Source: Pelecanus crispus (Eukaryota; Chordata; Aves; Pelecaniformes; Pelecanidae). Taken from it: 64,000 nucleotides of DNA. The notes beneath the pieces were generated by a model. The model did no database searches. It was not told the origin of the DNA and saw only the letters and a list, made by a program, of their open reading frames with translations. The translations under genes and the position numbers were made by a program. This document shows, piece after piece, positions 11,760 through 23,514 of the stretch. Every line of letters begins with the position of its first letter. Position 1 is the stretch's first letter. The DNA lies in the NCBI RefSeq assembly GCF_030463565.1, contig NC_134643.1:127082309-127146308 (forward strand). Reading direction: 5' to 3'.

Positions 11760-14700
11760 CTGAAATACAAGAAATTAGAAATACCAAAGAAAATTCATTT
11801 TTACAAATTTGCACTCAGCCACTGTTTTCATGCAGTAGTCAATAAACCCTACTGAAGTCTGCAGTCTTTACTCACATGAGAAATCCCACAAAATCTTCTG
11901 TAACTGTTTATAATCAAGTTTGTATTACAGGCCATGATATAGACTAAAAAGATTCGCAGGCTTCCCAACATGGTTTTATCTCATTATGCTATGTGAGATA
12001 AAACAGACATATATACATTGTGCAGTTTATGAACAGCCTTGGAAGTTCCTGACAATCAATATGTGGTAAATTATAGGAGGAAAACCAAAAACAAACCAAA
12101 AAACCCAATCTCTCACACCACTTGATATTAAACATGAAAAACACGGTTTCAGGGGATAGTCAAAGCATGGAGTTTCCAGCTATCCAGCAGAACAAACCTG
12201 CAATTGATGGTATTTTATCCTCTTCAGTTACTGCCGCTGCTGCTCTTTCTTCCACGGCTTCTGCTGCTGGTGCTGCCACTGGGGAGGCTTCTCTGGGAGG
12301 AGGTGGGTTTTCCCCATGGGGAGTCCAGAGTGTTAATTTGGTAATTTCTGATACTTTCCATTTTGGTACAACAAGTAATGAGGGCTCCTCCTCTTCTTCT
12401 TCTTCTCCTTTATCCTAGAAGACAACTCATGAAAGCCAGCATCTCATCTTACAGGTATTAAGGGAGTAACTAAGATGACAGTTTTGTAAACTAAAACCTC
12501 TTTATCCGGGCTCAAAACGGCAATGACATGGCCTTTTAAAGTATTTACAGGTGGAGGAACTTCAGCAGCCACAAATCTTGGGAGAGAATTACACTTTGAA
12601 CCTTGATGAAGTCAGTTGACTATTACTAATGAGCAATGCTTGCCAGCTTGCTTTCTTTAAGGTAAAATTTTGTCTCTCCCTTAAACAGAATGGCTGTGAG
12701 AGGCCTATCAATTATGTCTCATCTTCTATGCCTGTCTACAGGATAACAGTGGCAAATAAGACCTGATGCTCTGTCTAGTAGATGCTACACTGTCGATCTC
12801 ACAGAGGAATAGAGTGGTAAAACAGCTCTTTCTGCCTCAATCTTTGCTTAGGGAAGACCTTGGAATGGATCTCAGGATCAGTAAGGTACTGCACAAAGCT
12901 GATGGTTTTTGAAATTTTAAGACAATATTTTTTATTTAAAAAATCATGCTTTATTTTTTTCCAAATATGAATGAGCCTTAGTAATGGAATCATTATCTGT
13001 ATTGCAAGCTAATTTCTTTATTTTTTTTTAAATGGGCCTTGTTCTGCAATTACTTCAACTAAAGAAAAGAGGCAAAATTTAATCTTACTTTAGTGACAGC
13101 ACTGTCCCTTGCTTTACACAGTCACTACAGCATTCGCATGAGAAAAAATTATTGTTCCTGAGAGTAATGATTTTCAGAAGCCAAGTGCTTAACCTTGGGT
13201 TCTTAAATTCATGTTTAAACTCCCACATCAATAGCCTAATGTTTCAAAATCAGCACATCCAACAATTTCCAACTGAACTGAGGATACACATCACTTTGGA
13301 TAGTCATATGAATCTGATACTTAATTTGAGGATCTCTTGCTTTTCACCAGAAAAGCAAAACAGTCTCCATAGTTTGCAAATCTCTATCATTAACGATAGG
13401 AATTTATTATTGTTATTATTTTGTCCTTGTCTTAAGAAACAATTGCTGCGTTGGAGAATTTTCAAAGAGTGTGTAATGGGAACTAAAGTGTCACACAACA
13501 GAGGTAGCAAACTTCTAAGATAAAATGTGGTATATTTTCTTGAAATCAAACCAGTAATACTAAGATACATTTCTTATTTCTATACCTACTTGGCACCATA
13601 TTAATAAGAAACATTTCACAACATTCATGCATGAAAGAGAAGGAAAAACAGGCCCTGATCCCAGCTGCTCCCTACAATTATTAGGAGCTGTGGACATTAA
13701 GCTCCTAACAGGACCAGGACAACAATGGGATATGACTCCAAAACACGAATCTGCTGGTAATTACCATTTGTACGCATAACATCAAGCAACTGAGAAATGT
13801 AAGACGAAATATTTGTCATTGTTTTCTGGTGTTCAGAACAGAGTGGAATACAGGCTAAATATACAGAAAAATACATCTACATTCTTCTGTGGTTTGAAAT
13901 TTCAAATGGTCTTGATTCTTCTAAACTTTCAGCAGAAAGGACTCCTGTCTGCAAGTAGCGCAAAAATCACACCTTGTACTTGTCAAAGCTTACACAGTAG
14001 AGAAGCTAAAGAAAAAAGCAATATAAAACCTCATTTAGTTCTTAAGAATCCCTGAGTTTCTACCCTTTGTTGACTGGTTAGATCTACTTTAACATTAGTA
14101 TCTATAAGACATTTTATAGATTACTCAACAATAGATTTGATTTACTGAGTACTCTGGTATTCAGTATAATTTCCACTATTTCTTTTACCTGCTCTGATTG
14201 TATGTATTCACCATGCTGTTCACATCCAATATCAAAGACATATTTGCCATGACCTACAGGCTGCACAAAGATACAAAGAAGTCAGGAGAACTATAAAGTT
14301 AGTACATTCTAAGCATATAAATGTAAAACATGCTTTACTACAGAATTCATACAATAGTTAATGTAGTTTGAAAGCAAAGTTGCAGAGAAACTTGGCATTC
14401 TGTCCTACAGATGAATTCAGTTTCATGTTACACTTGTGGTACAAGAAATCCAACAAAAGATCAGGAACTTAGCTTCTTATTTTAAGTGGAAACAGATCAT
14501 ATTAAGGCAATTCCATGCTAACTGTTCAGATGAATAGAGAGTTTTCCAGCACACTTACATTTCCATTCAAAAACTTGCCCTTATATCTATGGTTTAGGTG
14601 GATAAGTTCAGCTTCTCCTTCCTGGTTTCCGTTTACCCAACCACCAACATACTTAGATCCTGTGTCTTTATAGACATATGTACCTTGCCCGTGCCTAAGG

Positions 14701-17176
14701 AGAAAATAATAATTTTGCTTTATATTACTGAATATTAAGAATTTAGGATGTTGTTATACTTAAGGCATTAAAACTGTATTATTTAAGTAGCTGAAATGAC
14801 TCAAGTTGGATTAAATTGCCAAGGTCATCCAGTAGCACTTGATTTGCTGCAGTCAGCCACACTTTGAAAATAACCTTTGCATTTTAATGCCATCGGGTGA
14901 CTTGAAACATCACTGAAAGAATGAAACAAACCTATTGTGGTTAAACCATTCTCCAGTATAGGTGTCTCCATTTGCATACATATACTCTCCATAGCCATGT
15001 CTCTGGTCATTCACCCAGTCTCCTTCAATGAGAATATGACAAAAACAGAGTGAGACGTGGTGTATTTCATTGCGTGATAGAGTGGTCTGTTTGTAAAGTT
15101 ATCATACATGAATTATTAGAGAAGGAAAAGAAAGTTATGACACTGTTGTGATTCATTACCATTCCTTACACTGTTCCTTACTCTAAGACCTTGCTCTTTT
15201 TTCTTCTCTCTGTCCGTCTCCACACATATTTGTGCAGATGCCTGACCTCCCTCTCATTTTGTCCATCATGGTCTGTCTCTTATCACTCTCCATTATCATT
15301 ATGAACACAAGAAACCATCATGATCCTATCTTTAAATTTGGACATGTATTACAGTTGCATCAGATAATGTGACACTTCCACTCAGGTAAAAAGAGGGACT
15401 ACTTTAGTTTGACTCATTTGCTAAAATTGTCCTGTCAGTCAGGGGGCATATATACTCAAAAGGATGCTAGATGTGTCTTAATTACTCTTCTATTCAAACA
15501 TAAAAGAAATTTAAAAAAAAAAAAAATCATACATGCATATGCTCCTGTAAGGCAAGATTGGCCTGCTCTTTTTGCTCTCTGCTTCTAGCCCTCACAATGT
15601 GAATGTCCTTTCTTGCCTAGCTTAGAAAGGAGGGGGGTAAATATTGTCCCTTGGAGCCCAACTGATATTCAGAGTGTTTTGGGTACTCTCCTGAAAGAAG
15701 AGAAACAATGTGAGTCTCAACTTCAAAATTCAGAGGCATCCCAACCCCCGAGTAAGTGCTCTAGTCAGTAGGCTATTTTTTAAGGATGCACCTAATAAAG
15801 TCCTAAAATACTTTATTTCTAATCATCATTCAGAAATAAGTAACTCTACTCTCTTCTACCAAGATTGCACTGATTTGTAAAAGATAATCAATATTTCTCA
15901 GGACTCAGAACACCCCACTTGAAAGGAGGACATGACAAGAATAAACCGCTACTAAATACCACACTTCTCACAATAATTGACATAAATCCCCATAAATAAA
16001 ACCCACACTTCTCAGAGCTTGTAGTAAAAAAGGAATAAAAGGAAAACATTTTGCAGCAAATTTAGCTTCTTAAAATAATACATTCTCCAATTCACTATCT
16101 CCTTGCATTTGGGGGATGGAGGATGTGGTGAGGGGGGGGAATGTGTCCTTTCAGTTACAGAAATCCTTGCAGTTGTGTTCAGTGTTTTACCTTCATATTT
16201 TGATCCATCTGGATAAAAAAAAATACCCCGGCCATGCTTTTTGTTTTGAAGATACTCTCCAATGTAGCAAGCACCATTTTTAAATCTGTAGGTCCCCTGA
16301 AATGTATTTGGTATAGATAAAATACTTGTCAGTTCTCACTCTTATTTCAATATAGTGCCCAAACTAACAGAACTGCTGAAACATAGGCACAACTGCTGTC
16401 TTCTGTCACTGTCTTACCCGTCCATTTCTGAAACCATGTTCATATTCTCCATCGTATGTATCACCATTGGGCAGATGTGCTTTTCCACGTCCATGTCGCT
16501 CACCTTCTGAATTGCGTTCACCATCATACTCCTGATGAAATGTGAGAAAAAAAAAAAAAATCGCTGAGAAGGGCTAGACCTGACTGAATCTAACCTCATT
16601 AGACAGAGGAAAACGGGTGTTTGTTCAAAGCTGCTCCGATTTGGCTTGAATCAGAGACTGCGGGAGCACCTGGCCAACAGATGTACTGCTTATGCAGACA
16701 CTTCCATCAGATCCTGGCACCCAGAGGCTTTCCTCCCTTCCTGACACACCACTGGAAAGTACGGATGACTTGTTTTCATCCAGCGGAGACAGTTAGGCAG
16801 GTCCCAACCGAAATGGTGGCAGCCCCACTTCCGAAACTCCCCTGCCTGGAGGAAGCACCTCGGGAGCTCTCCCAGGCTCGGCACGGACCACGTACAATAT
16901 TTAAGACACCGTGACCGGTAACGTTCACTCTTCCCTTCCCCGCTGGCGCTCCCCCACCCGCTGCCCGAGGCGCCCGTGGCCGTGAGCCGCTTCCCCGCTT
17001 CCCGCCCCGCTCCTCCCCAGCGCCCTCGGCGGCGGATGCTCCCGGCAGGGGCCGGCAGACGGAGGCAGGACCGCCTGCGCTGGTGCTGCCGAGCCGCCAG
17101 CGGCACCCCGACCGCCCCGGCGGACCCCTAAGTCGGCCTCGGCCTCCTCGGTCTCCTCCAAGCTCAGGTCCGACAT
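11560..17176 (-). CDS. RSPH1: Radial spoke head component 1 (whole gene, eight coding exons found)
   Basis: RSPH1 is a component of the radial spoke head of motile 9+2 cilia and sperm flagella. Joining the eight exons listed below gives about 328 residues if the last exon reads to the stop at 11560; the human protein is 309. The N-terminus [17 protein letters not shown] matches the family start. Residues about 18-180 are MORN repeats, seen as periodic [52 protein letters not shown] and YKGKFLNG blocks. A conserved [11 protein letters not shown] segment follows, then an acidic low-complexity tail. The start is the ATG at 17176 in a CpG island. The exon 1 donor (GTCCGC) is atypical. The 3' end is uncertain, because the last exon has a GTGAGG donor that may lead to another exon. 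Confidence 0.95.
12198..12414 (-). CDS. RSPH1: RSPH1 exon 7
   Basis: 217 bp, entered in phase 0 and left in phase 1, donor GTTTGT. Encodes [20 protein letters not shown] followed by an ITKLTLWTP-type motif conserved in RSPH1, then an Ala/Pro/Glu-rich linker. About residues 191-262. The open frame on the opposite strand (12122-12418) is a shadow of this exon. Confidence 0.95.
12415..14188 (-). other. RSPH1 intron 6 (1.8 kb)
   Basis: Intron between exons 6 and 7. AT-rich with no clear repeat. Open frames at 13152-13523 and 13813-14055 have no splice support or known motif. Confidence 0.6.
14189..14260 (-). CDS. RSPH1: RSPH1 exon 6
   Basis: 72 bp, phase 0 at both ends, borders TGCAG / GTAAAA. 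Encodes [19 protein letters not shown] followed by IQSEQ, the conserved segment that closes the MORN region (residues about 167-190). Confidence 0.96.
14559..14694 (-). CDS. RSPH1: RSPH1 exon 5
   Basis: 136 bp, borders CCTTAG / GTAAGT. Encodes the end of one MORN repeat and most of the next two ([20 protein letters not shown], then [20 protein letters not shown]). Residues about 121-166. Confidence 0.97.
14932..15022 (-). CDS. RSPH1: RSPH1 exon 4
   Basis: 91 bp, borders GAAG / GTTTGT. Encodes [20 protein letters not shown] and [10 protein letters not shown]. The donor GTTTGT is non-optimal at position +3, but the next exon joins in frame. Residues about 91-120. Confidence 0.96.
15023..16190 (-). 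other. RSPH1 intron 3 (1.2 kb)
   Basis: Intron between exons 3 and 4. Contains an A-rich run near 15510-15523 and a G run near 16130-16139. No exon or clear transposon was seen. Confidence 0.6.
16191..16296 (-). CDS. RSPH1: RSPH1 exon 3
   Basis: 106 bp, borders TTTCAG / GTAAAA. Encodes [20 protein letters not shown] then [15 protein letters not shown], two MORN blocks. Residues about 56-90. Confidence 0.97.
16418..16531 (-). CDS. RSPH1: RSPH1 exon 2
   Basis: 114 bp, phase 0 at both ends, borders ATCAG / GTAAGA. Encodes [20 protein letters not shown] then [18 protein letters not shown], the first MORN repeats. Residues 18-55. Confidence 0.97.
17126..17176 (-). CDS. RSPH1: RSPH1 exon 1 (start codon)
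   Basis: 51 coding bases from the ATG at 17176: [17 protein letters not shown], the family's acidic N-terminus. The exon must end after GACTTAGGG to join exon 2 in phase 0. The donor is GTCCGC, which has GT but poor agreement at positions +3 to +6. Confidence 0.88.
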
Positions 17177-17191
17177 GGCCGCGGCGCCGCC

Positions 17192-17205
17192 GTCACCGTG
17201 GCAAC
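17192..17205 (+). promoter_or_regulatory. RFX-type X-box (GTCACC GT GGCAAC)
   Basis: Matches the consensus GTNRCC-N(1-3)-RGYAAC at every position, with a 2-bp spacer. Its near edge is 15 bases from the A of the RSPH1 ATG (17176), on the 5' side. RFX2/RFX3 bind such sites at cilia genes, so its place in the promoter of a motile-cilium gene is highly consistent. Binding itself is inferred. Confidence 0.8.
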
Positions 17206-17240
17206 CGGGGCGCGCGGGCGGGCTCGCGCTGCTGTCCCGG

Positions 17241-17254
17241 GTGCTGAGGGCAAC
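17241..17254 (+). promoter_or_regulatory. Imperfect second X-box (GTGCTG AG GGCAAC)
   Basis: The right half-site GGCAAC is perfect and the 2-bp spacing is kept, but the left half GTGCTG departs from GTNRCC at two positions. It could be a weak second RFX site or chance. Confidence 0.35.
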
Positions 17255-17255
17255 G

Positions 17256-17292
17256 GCCCCGCCCGGCCCCGCCCCGCCCCGCCCCGCCCCGC
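17256..17292. promoter_or_regulatory. Array of GC boxes
   Basis: Overlapping CCCCGCCCC motifs in tandem, the reverse complement of the Sp1/KLF GGGGCGGGG site, 80-115 bp upstream of the RSPH1 ATG. A common core of a TATA-less CpG promoter. Confidence 0.7.
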
Positions 17293-17371
17293 GGGGGTGT
17301 TCTGAGGGGGAGCGCGGGCGGCCGGCGCCATCACCGGCCGCGGAGGGTCCCGCCGCCCCGGCATGTCCCCC

Positions 17372-17463
17372 GGGCTGCCCCCCCCGGGCTGCCCCTCCCG
17401 GGCTGCCCACCCCAGGCTACCCCTCCCGGGCTACCCCTCCCGGGCTACCCCTCCCGGGCTGCC
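17372..17463. repeat. 14-bp GC-rich minisatellite
   Basis: About six and a half units of GGGCTRCCCCTCCC (starts near 17372, 17386, 17400, 17415, 17428, 17442 and 17456), some one base longer or shorter. Lies 200-290 bp upstream of the RSPH1 ATG. Confidence 0.85.
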
Positions 17464-17536
17464 TGGTGGCTCTCGGCGCGGAAGTCCCCGGAAGGGTGCG
17501 CCAAGCGTCAGAGGACTGCCGTGTTAATAAACGCTT

Positions 17537-17551
17537 GGGGGGGGGGGGGGG
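17537..17551 (+). repeat. Run of 15 G
   Basis: An uninterrupted homopolymer in the RSPH1 upstream region. Its true length is likely polymorphic or misassembled. Confidence 0.9.
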
Positions 17552-17699
17552 TGGGCCGCCGCCTTTTTCCCTGGCCCCCGTCTCCCTTCTGCTTCGTGCG
17601 CTTCGCTTTTCCCGACCTCTACCTGAAGTGTCGTGAAACAGGCTGGCGACATTTGAGATGAGACCTGAGACCCCTCGGTCTCCTGACAGCTCCCAGTAG

Positions 17700-20600
17700 T
17701 TTGGCCAGTTTGGCCTGTAAACAACATCTATTTTTTTTTTTTTTCTGTCAGGTTTAATTATGTTCAGAAATTCCAGTCCATGGATCTTATCTTTTTGGTT
17801 TGTATCTTAACAGTTCCAGCCTGATGAGCCTCATTCACCTGCTCAACAGACCAGACGTTTCGCCCTGCGCGGCCTGGTGAATCCCACTGGAATTCAGTAC
17901 ACTCCTTCAGCTGGAGCCAGAAAGCCAACGGCATTCATCTCCAGTCTCTGAAATCCCACAGGATTCCCACAGCTAGCTTGCCAGCGCATGTCCGACGGCG
18001 CGGTTAAAGACAGAGGACCCACGTGTACTCATCGAGGGGCGTCCCAGAAACATGCTTTGGCTGTCACCGGCACGCCTGGGACACTGTCATGCTGCTGGTG
18101 GCCAAGCTCTGCATTTTGGGGCACTCTGAGAAGATTCCCTTGTTTTCTATGCAAAGTGCAGCAGAATGGTCCGTACGGGTAATTCGGGGGTCAGGACAGA
18201 GGTGGGGAAATGCTCTGGTGCCAATCACTGCTGGAGCTTAGGCATTGGAAGTCATCAAACAACTGTGTGATCTGGCCTGGAAGATCCTGTGTTTCTGCGG
18301 AAATGAATGGAGTGCAAGTTATCTCTCCCGTTATTCTTTCTAAATTGCACTAACTGCCGTGGTGATAGGGGCACTGTGCAGTTCTAACAGAGTAACTAGT
18401 GAGATAGCAGAACAATGAGTCAATCAGGTCTTTACATCACTTAAGCATCTTCTGCTTTCACACATACAATTACTTCCACTATTTTTTTTTCTTGTCTTTT
18501 TAGTAACTACAATTCTTAATGATCTTAGTATGTAGGAAATTCTCTGTGTTCTGACTTTTCTCCAAACCTCTCTACTCAGTCAGCCTCAGCAGTGATCTAC
18601 ATAACTCTGATGACAAGTTCAGTCACCTCAGCCAGGCAAGAACCTCCTGTACTAATATGATTACAGCTAAATCAATGCAGGGAGGCAAAAGAAAGGTTCT
18701 CATTTCCGAAAAGGCCAAGAAGAGTGGAAGGGAGTCGCTCACAAGGAAAGGGAGAGAGGATAGGACATCACAGCCACCCTCAGTCCATATTAATCAGCAA
18801 AAATACCCCAAATGGTAGTGAAGTGGTGGCTCCATAGTGCTTGCAGGAGTTTGGCAGGACCCGGGGCCTGCCGGTGATACAGAAGTCAGGCAAATCACCT
18901 CACTATCACTTTGCACAAGTAATTTAATGGCCAAGGTTTCATGGGAGGAGCATGCAAGGATATGTGTGGTGAAAAGCAGTTAGCTAACTAAGCGCTGGGC
19001 AGAGGAGGTGACACTCTGAGGTAGGCAGCCAAAGGAGTGGCAAGAGGTTGGAAAACGTGATGGAGGTCACCTTATACCCTAGGTCAAAGCTTTACCACCC
19101 AAACCAGAAGAAAAACTGTGTCATCTCTGTACAAAGATATACCATATATTCAGGCAATTTTCTTAGTTCTCATAAACAGGAATCTAAATAGGCAGTATTT
19201 AGATAATAAATAAATAGTATTTATTTATTAAGGTGTGTCACTTATGTGGCATATGTGTCTTTTTGTTTCCAGTTGGGCAAAGATGAAAACGAAAGAGAAC
19301 TATTGCTAAATATCATTGTGTTGTTAGTTCATAGGAAGCGTTTGGGCTTCCGAGTTAACACCCAGCTACTAATTTGAGAGTGCTTTCTGTTTGAAACATT
19401 TAAGAACATTGAAACTAAATTTTGTTAGCTGGCAGAGCTTTAAGAAGCTATATATTTATTAACTCAAAATTGTATGGTTATTTCTCTTTCCTGAACATCT
19501 CCAGCATTTGACTAGGGAAGCCTAATTTGCATAATGGCTGTACTGTTAATAAGTAACTGCAGAGTATACAAACTACTGCTCTGATTGCTTACCTCCTGCA
19601 GAACTGGGTATGAGTGCACGTTATCTGAAGCATAGTCTGTGCATTTCCTCCTTTCTTACTCTCGATGATGCCTCAGTTTCTTCTTTCACCTAAGGATGGC
19701 TAAATTATTTTATCTGTGATAAGGCAATGTCTCTAATTATAAAACTGGTTACTCAGTCTTTGAGTGGCATGTTAATTCTAAGCAGACACTGCGGCTCAGA
19801 GTTGTAAGGGAAAATATGTTTGGGATGCATACAGAAGTGCTCCCTGTTAAACCTGATGGCAAAAATAACTGGATGTGTCTTTTGGCTTCAAAGTTCATGT
19901 AGCCCAGGGTACAGCTGTGACACAAACAGGACGCAGTGACAAGCCATCAGAGACACTCTCCCTAATGATCACTAGCTCTACTTAGTGTTTCAGAGTCCTG
20001 AAGGAGGAAAGGGTCTGAAGGAAGAACAGTTCATTTTCTCGGGAAACAGACAGGAACTATTTCTTTATAAAATTTAAGCTGCTCTGAACCTAGAAAGGGC
20101 AGATAGCAAAAATGTCTGTGTGTCAGGATCACATAGTTTGACCTATATGCGGGAGGCATCATTTAAAGTTTTCTATACCTAGAAACTGTCTTGTGAGTAC
20201 AACTACAGCTTATACAGATGATACAATTAATGACAAGGAGGATATATTTTGTAGTTTCTGGTCATTCAGTTGCATTTGGGTGTGTTTCAATGTCAGATTA
20301 AAGTTAAGCTTTAAGTATGTTACTATTTAAAGAAGGGCTGCTATCATCTTTATTTTCTTCTTTTTTCCTTTTCCATCAAAGGATCAATTCTTAATTCATG
20401 CTAGGTGCACTTGGGCATTCCTGCCCTCTAGGAGCTCTCTGCTCTAGAAAAGCAGTTGGCATTCAGGGATGAAAAAATACCTCACAGTCAGTATAAGAAT
20501 AAAGCAGTGTTTATATTGCATTTTTCTGTACTTGGTCTCTGGAAGTGGGTTTTGTTTCATTAAATAAGCATAACCCCAAACCTAAGCTTCTTTATTTAGG

Positions 20601-23514
20601 CATAGCTTGTAATGACATAAAGCTGAAGCAGCCCAATCCTTTCGTCTGTACCATCTGACGTCCTAACCTGGTAACTCAGAATGAATTCAATAGAGAAGAA
20701 TGAAACTATTGAGGTAGATGGGACTAATCTGCTGCCTCTTCATTCCTGTCAGCTTGAATACCTTCATACTTCATCTTCTTATACGTGCCTTGCAAGGCAA
20801 TTGCTTTAGTGTAAGCTCTCTGTGTGGTCTGTTTTCTATTTTACCATGGTATCTGTAACTGTTCTGGTATTTGATTTCTATTAAAATATGCCTCAGTCGT
20901 CCCCTCTCATCAGTGATCAAGTCTGCAAGCATGGAGAAATTAAATCTATCAGTAGTCTATCTGCCTATTTCAATCTGCTTACTCCTCAGGAATTGTTTCT
21001 CTAGCCATTTCTTGCACTTCCACTCAGCTCTCCAGGCAATTTAAGAAGAGTAGAAATAAGGGCAAAGTCACAAGACAAACTCTCCCATTTCCTGCTGGAA
21101 GCAGAATTGAATTCTTCAAGATATGTTCCTCAAAATAGATGTTCTTCTTTTGTAATGAAAGATGGTCTATACATTGTTTTACAGATTCCATTTATAATAA
21201 TACAGCTTGGCTGTGGGTTTGTTTTTTTAAAAAAATTCTCCATTCTCAGTACATTCTCGTTCATTTTTCTGCGAGCAGGTGGCTGAAGGTATGAGAGCTG
21301 ATCTGGGTCTCTAACCAGGGAACCTCCAGCCTAGCTACAGGGGCCACCGATCCCTGTAGCAACAGGTCACATGCAGCAGCTCTGCCCAGGACTCCCTCCA
21401 GTAGATCCTACCCCAATAGACACCACTGTTCCTATAACCACTTTTTTTACAGATCTTTCCTTAGGCGGCACGAGGTGATTTAACAGTCCCACTCTCCAGC
21501 CCTCTGGAAAGCCTCGGGGAGGGTCAGAGTATCATACTGTCAGCACCCCTGACCTCAGTTTTCTGAATGGAACAGGAAACTGATAGGCAATTCTCAAGGT
21601 TCAAATAAATGTCATTATTCCTGTATTTCTCCTGCAGTCATAGCAATATCTATCTTTATGTAGTTTTACTGCCCTGCCACCTCCATGTTTCACTTGCTAC
21701 AGGTTTTTTTCTTCATAAGTAGCCTGTAGTACTCCGGTACCATCCTGCTCTGGCTGGGGAAAAGGCTGTGCTGGCACAGTGGTCTTGTCCGCTGGTCTCT
21801 TTTTCTAAAGATACCAACCAGTGATTCTCACTGGCTTTCTGGCAAGCTAGATGCGATGAAAGTACCAGTCTGGAAACTATGTAGTTGTATTAGTGCGGTG
21901 CTGTGCCGGTGCAAAAATTTCTCATCAGGAGGCAGGACATACTGTGCTAGCTCAGCTAGATAGCTTCCAGACCACAGCTGCCTTACCTCCAGCCCTTTCT
22001 GAGTATGGCTGCAGCAGGGCTATACCTGTCTACTCCCAGCCATATGGGCATATCCTTCACAGCCTCTTTCTTTTTTGGATCTTTTGGATTTTTTTTTTTT
22101 TGTCTGCCACAGCTCAATGGCAGGTTGTATTTAGATTGCAGCCAGCGTTGATGTGAATTGCTTATACAATGTCCCAGCTGCTCTGCTGGGAAAACAAAGC
22201 ATGTAAAACTAATAAAGGCAACTAAAAGTCATGATTATATTAGTCCTGAGAATCCTGCTACTTGTGTGGAATAAAGTCTAAGTAAATATCGATTTTTATC
22301 TAGTAAAATACTATTTAACAACCCATTATTATGTAAAGAAGTTATGAACTTTTCTGATCCCCTAAGACAAAGAGATCACTCAGTGGCTAAATAGATTAGA
22401 TTAGCCTCTTCCATCTGTGCAATTATGAATCAAAAAATATACTTGTGCAATTTACTGGAAAGAAAATAAATACATTAATCAGCTAAAGGATACAGTAGTC
22501 TGCATTCAGACCTTTGTTCAGCCAGCATCACCTATTCAGCAAAGGAAAGACCATGCTGACATCCACTGACTTCAAAGTGTTTTACTATGTCAGGACTTGA
22601 GGAGTTAAGAGCACCACTCTTGGTCAGTGGAAGTAAAATTTAACTGTCAACCAGGAAATTAGATTATCTTTTCTGATAGAAGTGTCAGCAGAAGCAGATG
22701 TAAGCATCTGTCAATGCATACATCTTTACTTCTGTTTGGTTTTGCAGACAAGAACACTCCCTTTCCTATTTCCCCTGCTATGAGCATTGCCCGAGGCTTA
22801 GAAAGCCAAGCTGCTGCCATGCTTGCTACCCAATACAACCATTTACTGGACCATAACCTTCATTTGCATTTCCTCCTAGAAAGGAACTGGGAAAATGTCC
22901 TTTCTGTTCTTCTCTGTGAAGATCTAGATTACATATTTATTTTCAAAAATGGGGTTTTGTGTTCCATTTTTTAACCATTTACTCCTGGTTGTAGACCCCT
23001 TTTTATCTCCAACGGGCCTCTGGCCCTCCTTTGATACTCTAGTAACCAGCAGGCTGTTGCGCAGCCAGCAGCACAAGCCTTCTCTCTACCTTCTTACTTC
23101 ATTTGGTGGCTTCTGGCAACTGTAGCTGCTGGTGGCCAGCACCAGCCCTAGCAGAGAGCGCAGCTGTGCCAAGTGTGGCAGCCAGCAGGTTTCAGTGACG
23201 TTAGAGGAACGGGTTAGGAGGGACCTTTATTTTAACAGGAGATGCAGTTTCTGCTTTAAGTAGGAAAAATATCAGGGGGTTTTGTAGCTGTTTGGCCCGT
23301 GCCTTTTTGCAAGTTGCTCGTAACTGAAGATAGAAGGGTACTCAAGTAAGGTTAAATTCTTTAAGGAACTTAAAAAGGGCCAAGCCAACATCAATTTAAA
23401 AAAAAATTAGGATCCTGCATGATGATGATAGTTGTTGTGATAATTTGGGATGGCTAATCACGTATACAAACAAATGCACTGTGATGGGTTTGCCCTGTTC
23501 TGCTGTAAAGAGAC
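17700..23514. other. Intergenic region between RSPH1 and SLC37A1
   Basis: No exon with family similarity, RNA gene or confidently recognised transposon was found. Open frames at 17988-18241, 21893-22156 and 22714-22974 are short and unsupported. The region presumably holds upstream regulatory DNA for one or both genes. Confidence 0.5.

Larger units (their letters stand above)
16925..17640. promoter_or_regulatory. CpG island at the RSPH1 promoter
   Basis: A sharp rise in G+C and CpG around and upstream of the RSPH1 start, against an AT-rich background. It includes GC boxes, an X-box, a minisatellite and a G run, listed separately. Long open frames on both strands here (for example 17175-17636) are by-products of base composition. 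Confidence 0.85.

Noticed and set aside
12122-12418. 98-codon plus-strand frame rich in Ser and Ala
   Set aside because: It is the antisense shadow of RSPH1 exon 7, which has correct splice borders and family similarity on the minus strand.
17175-17636. 153-codon plus-strand frame starting opposite the RSPH1 ATG
   Set aside because: Low-complexity Pro/Ala/Gly translation through GC boxes and a minisatellite; explained by base composition.
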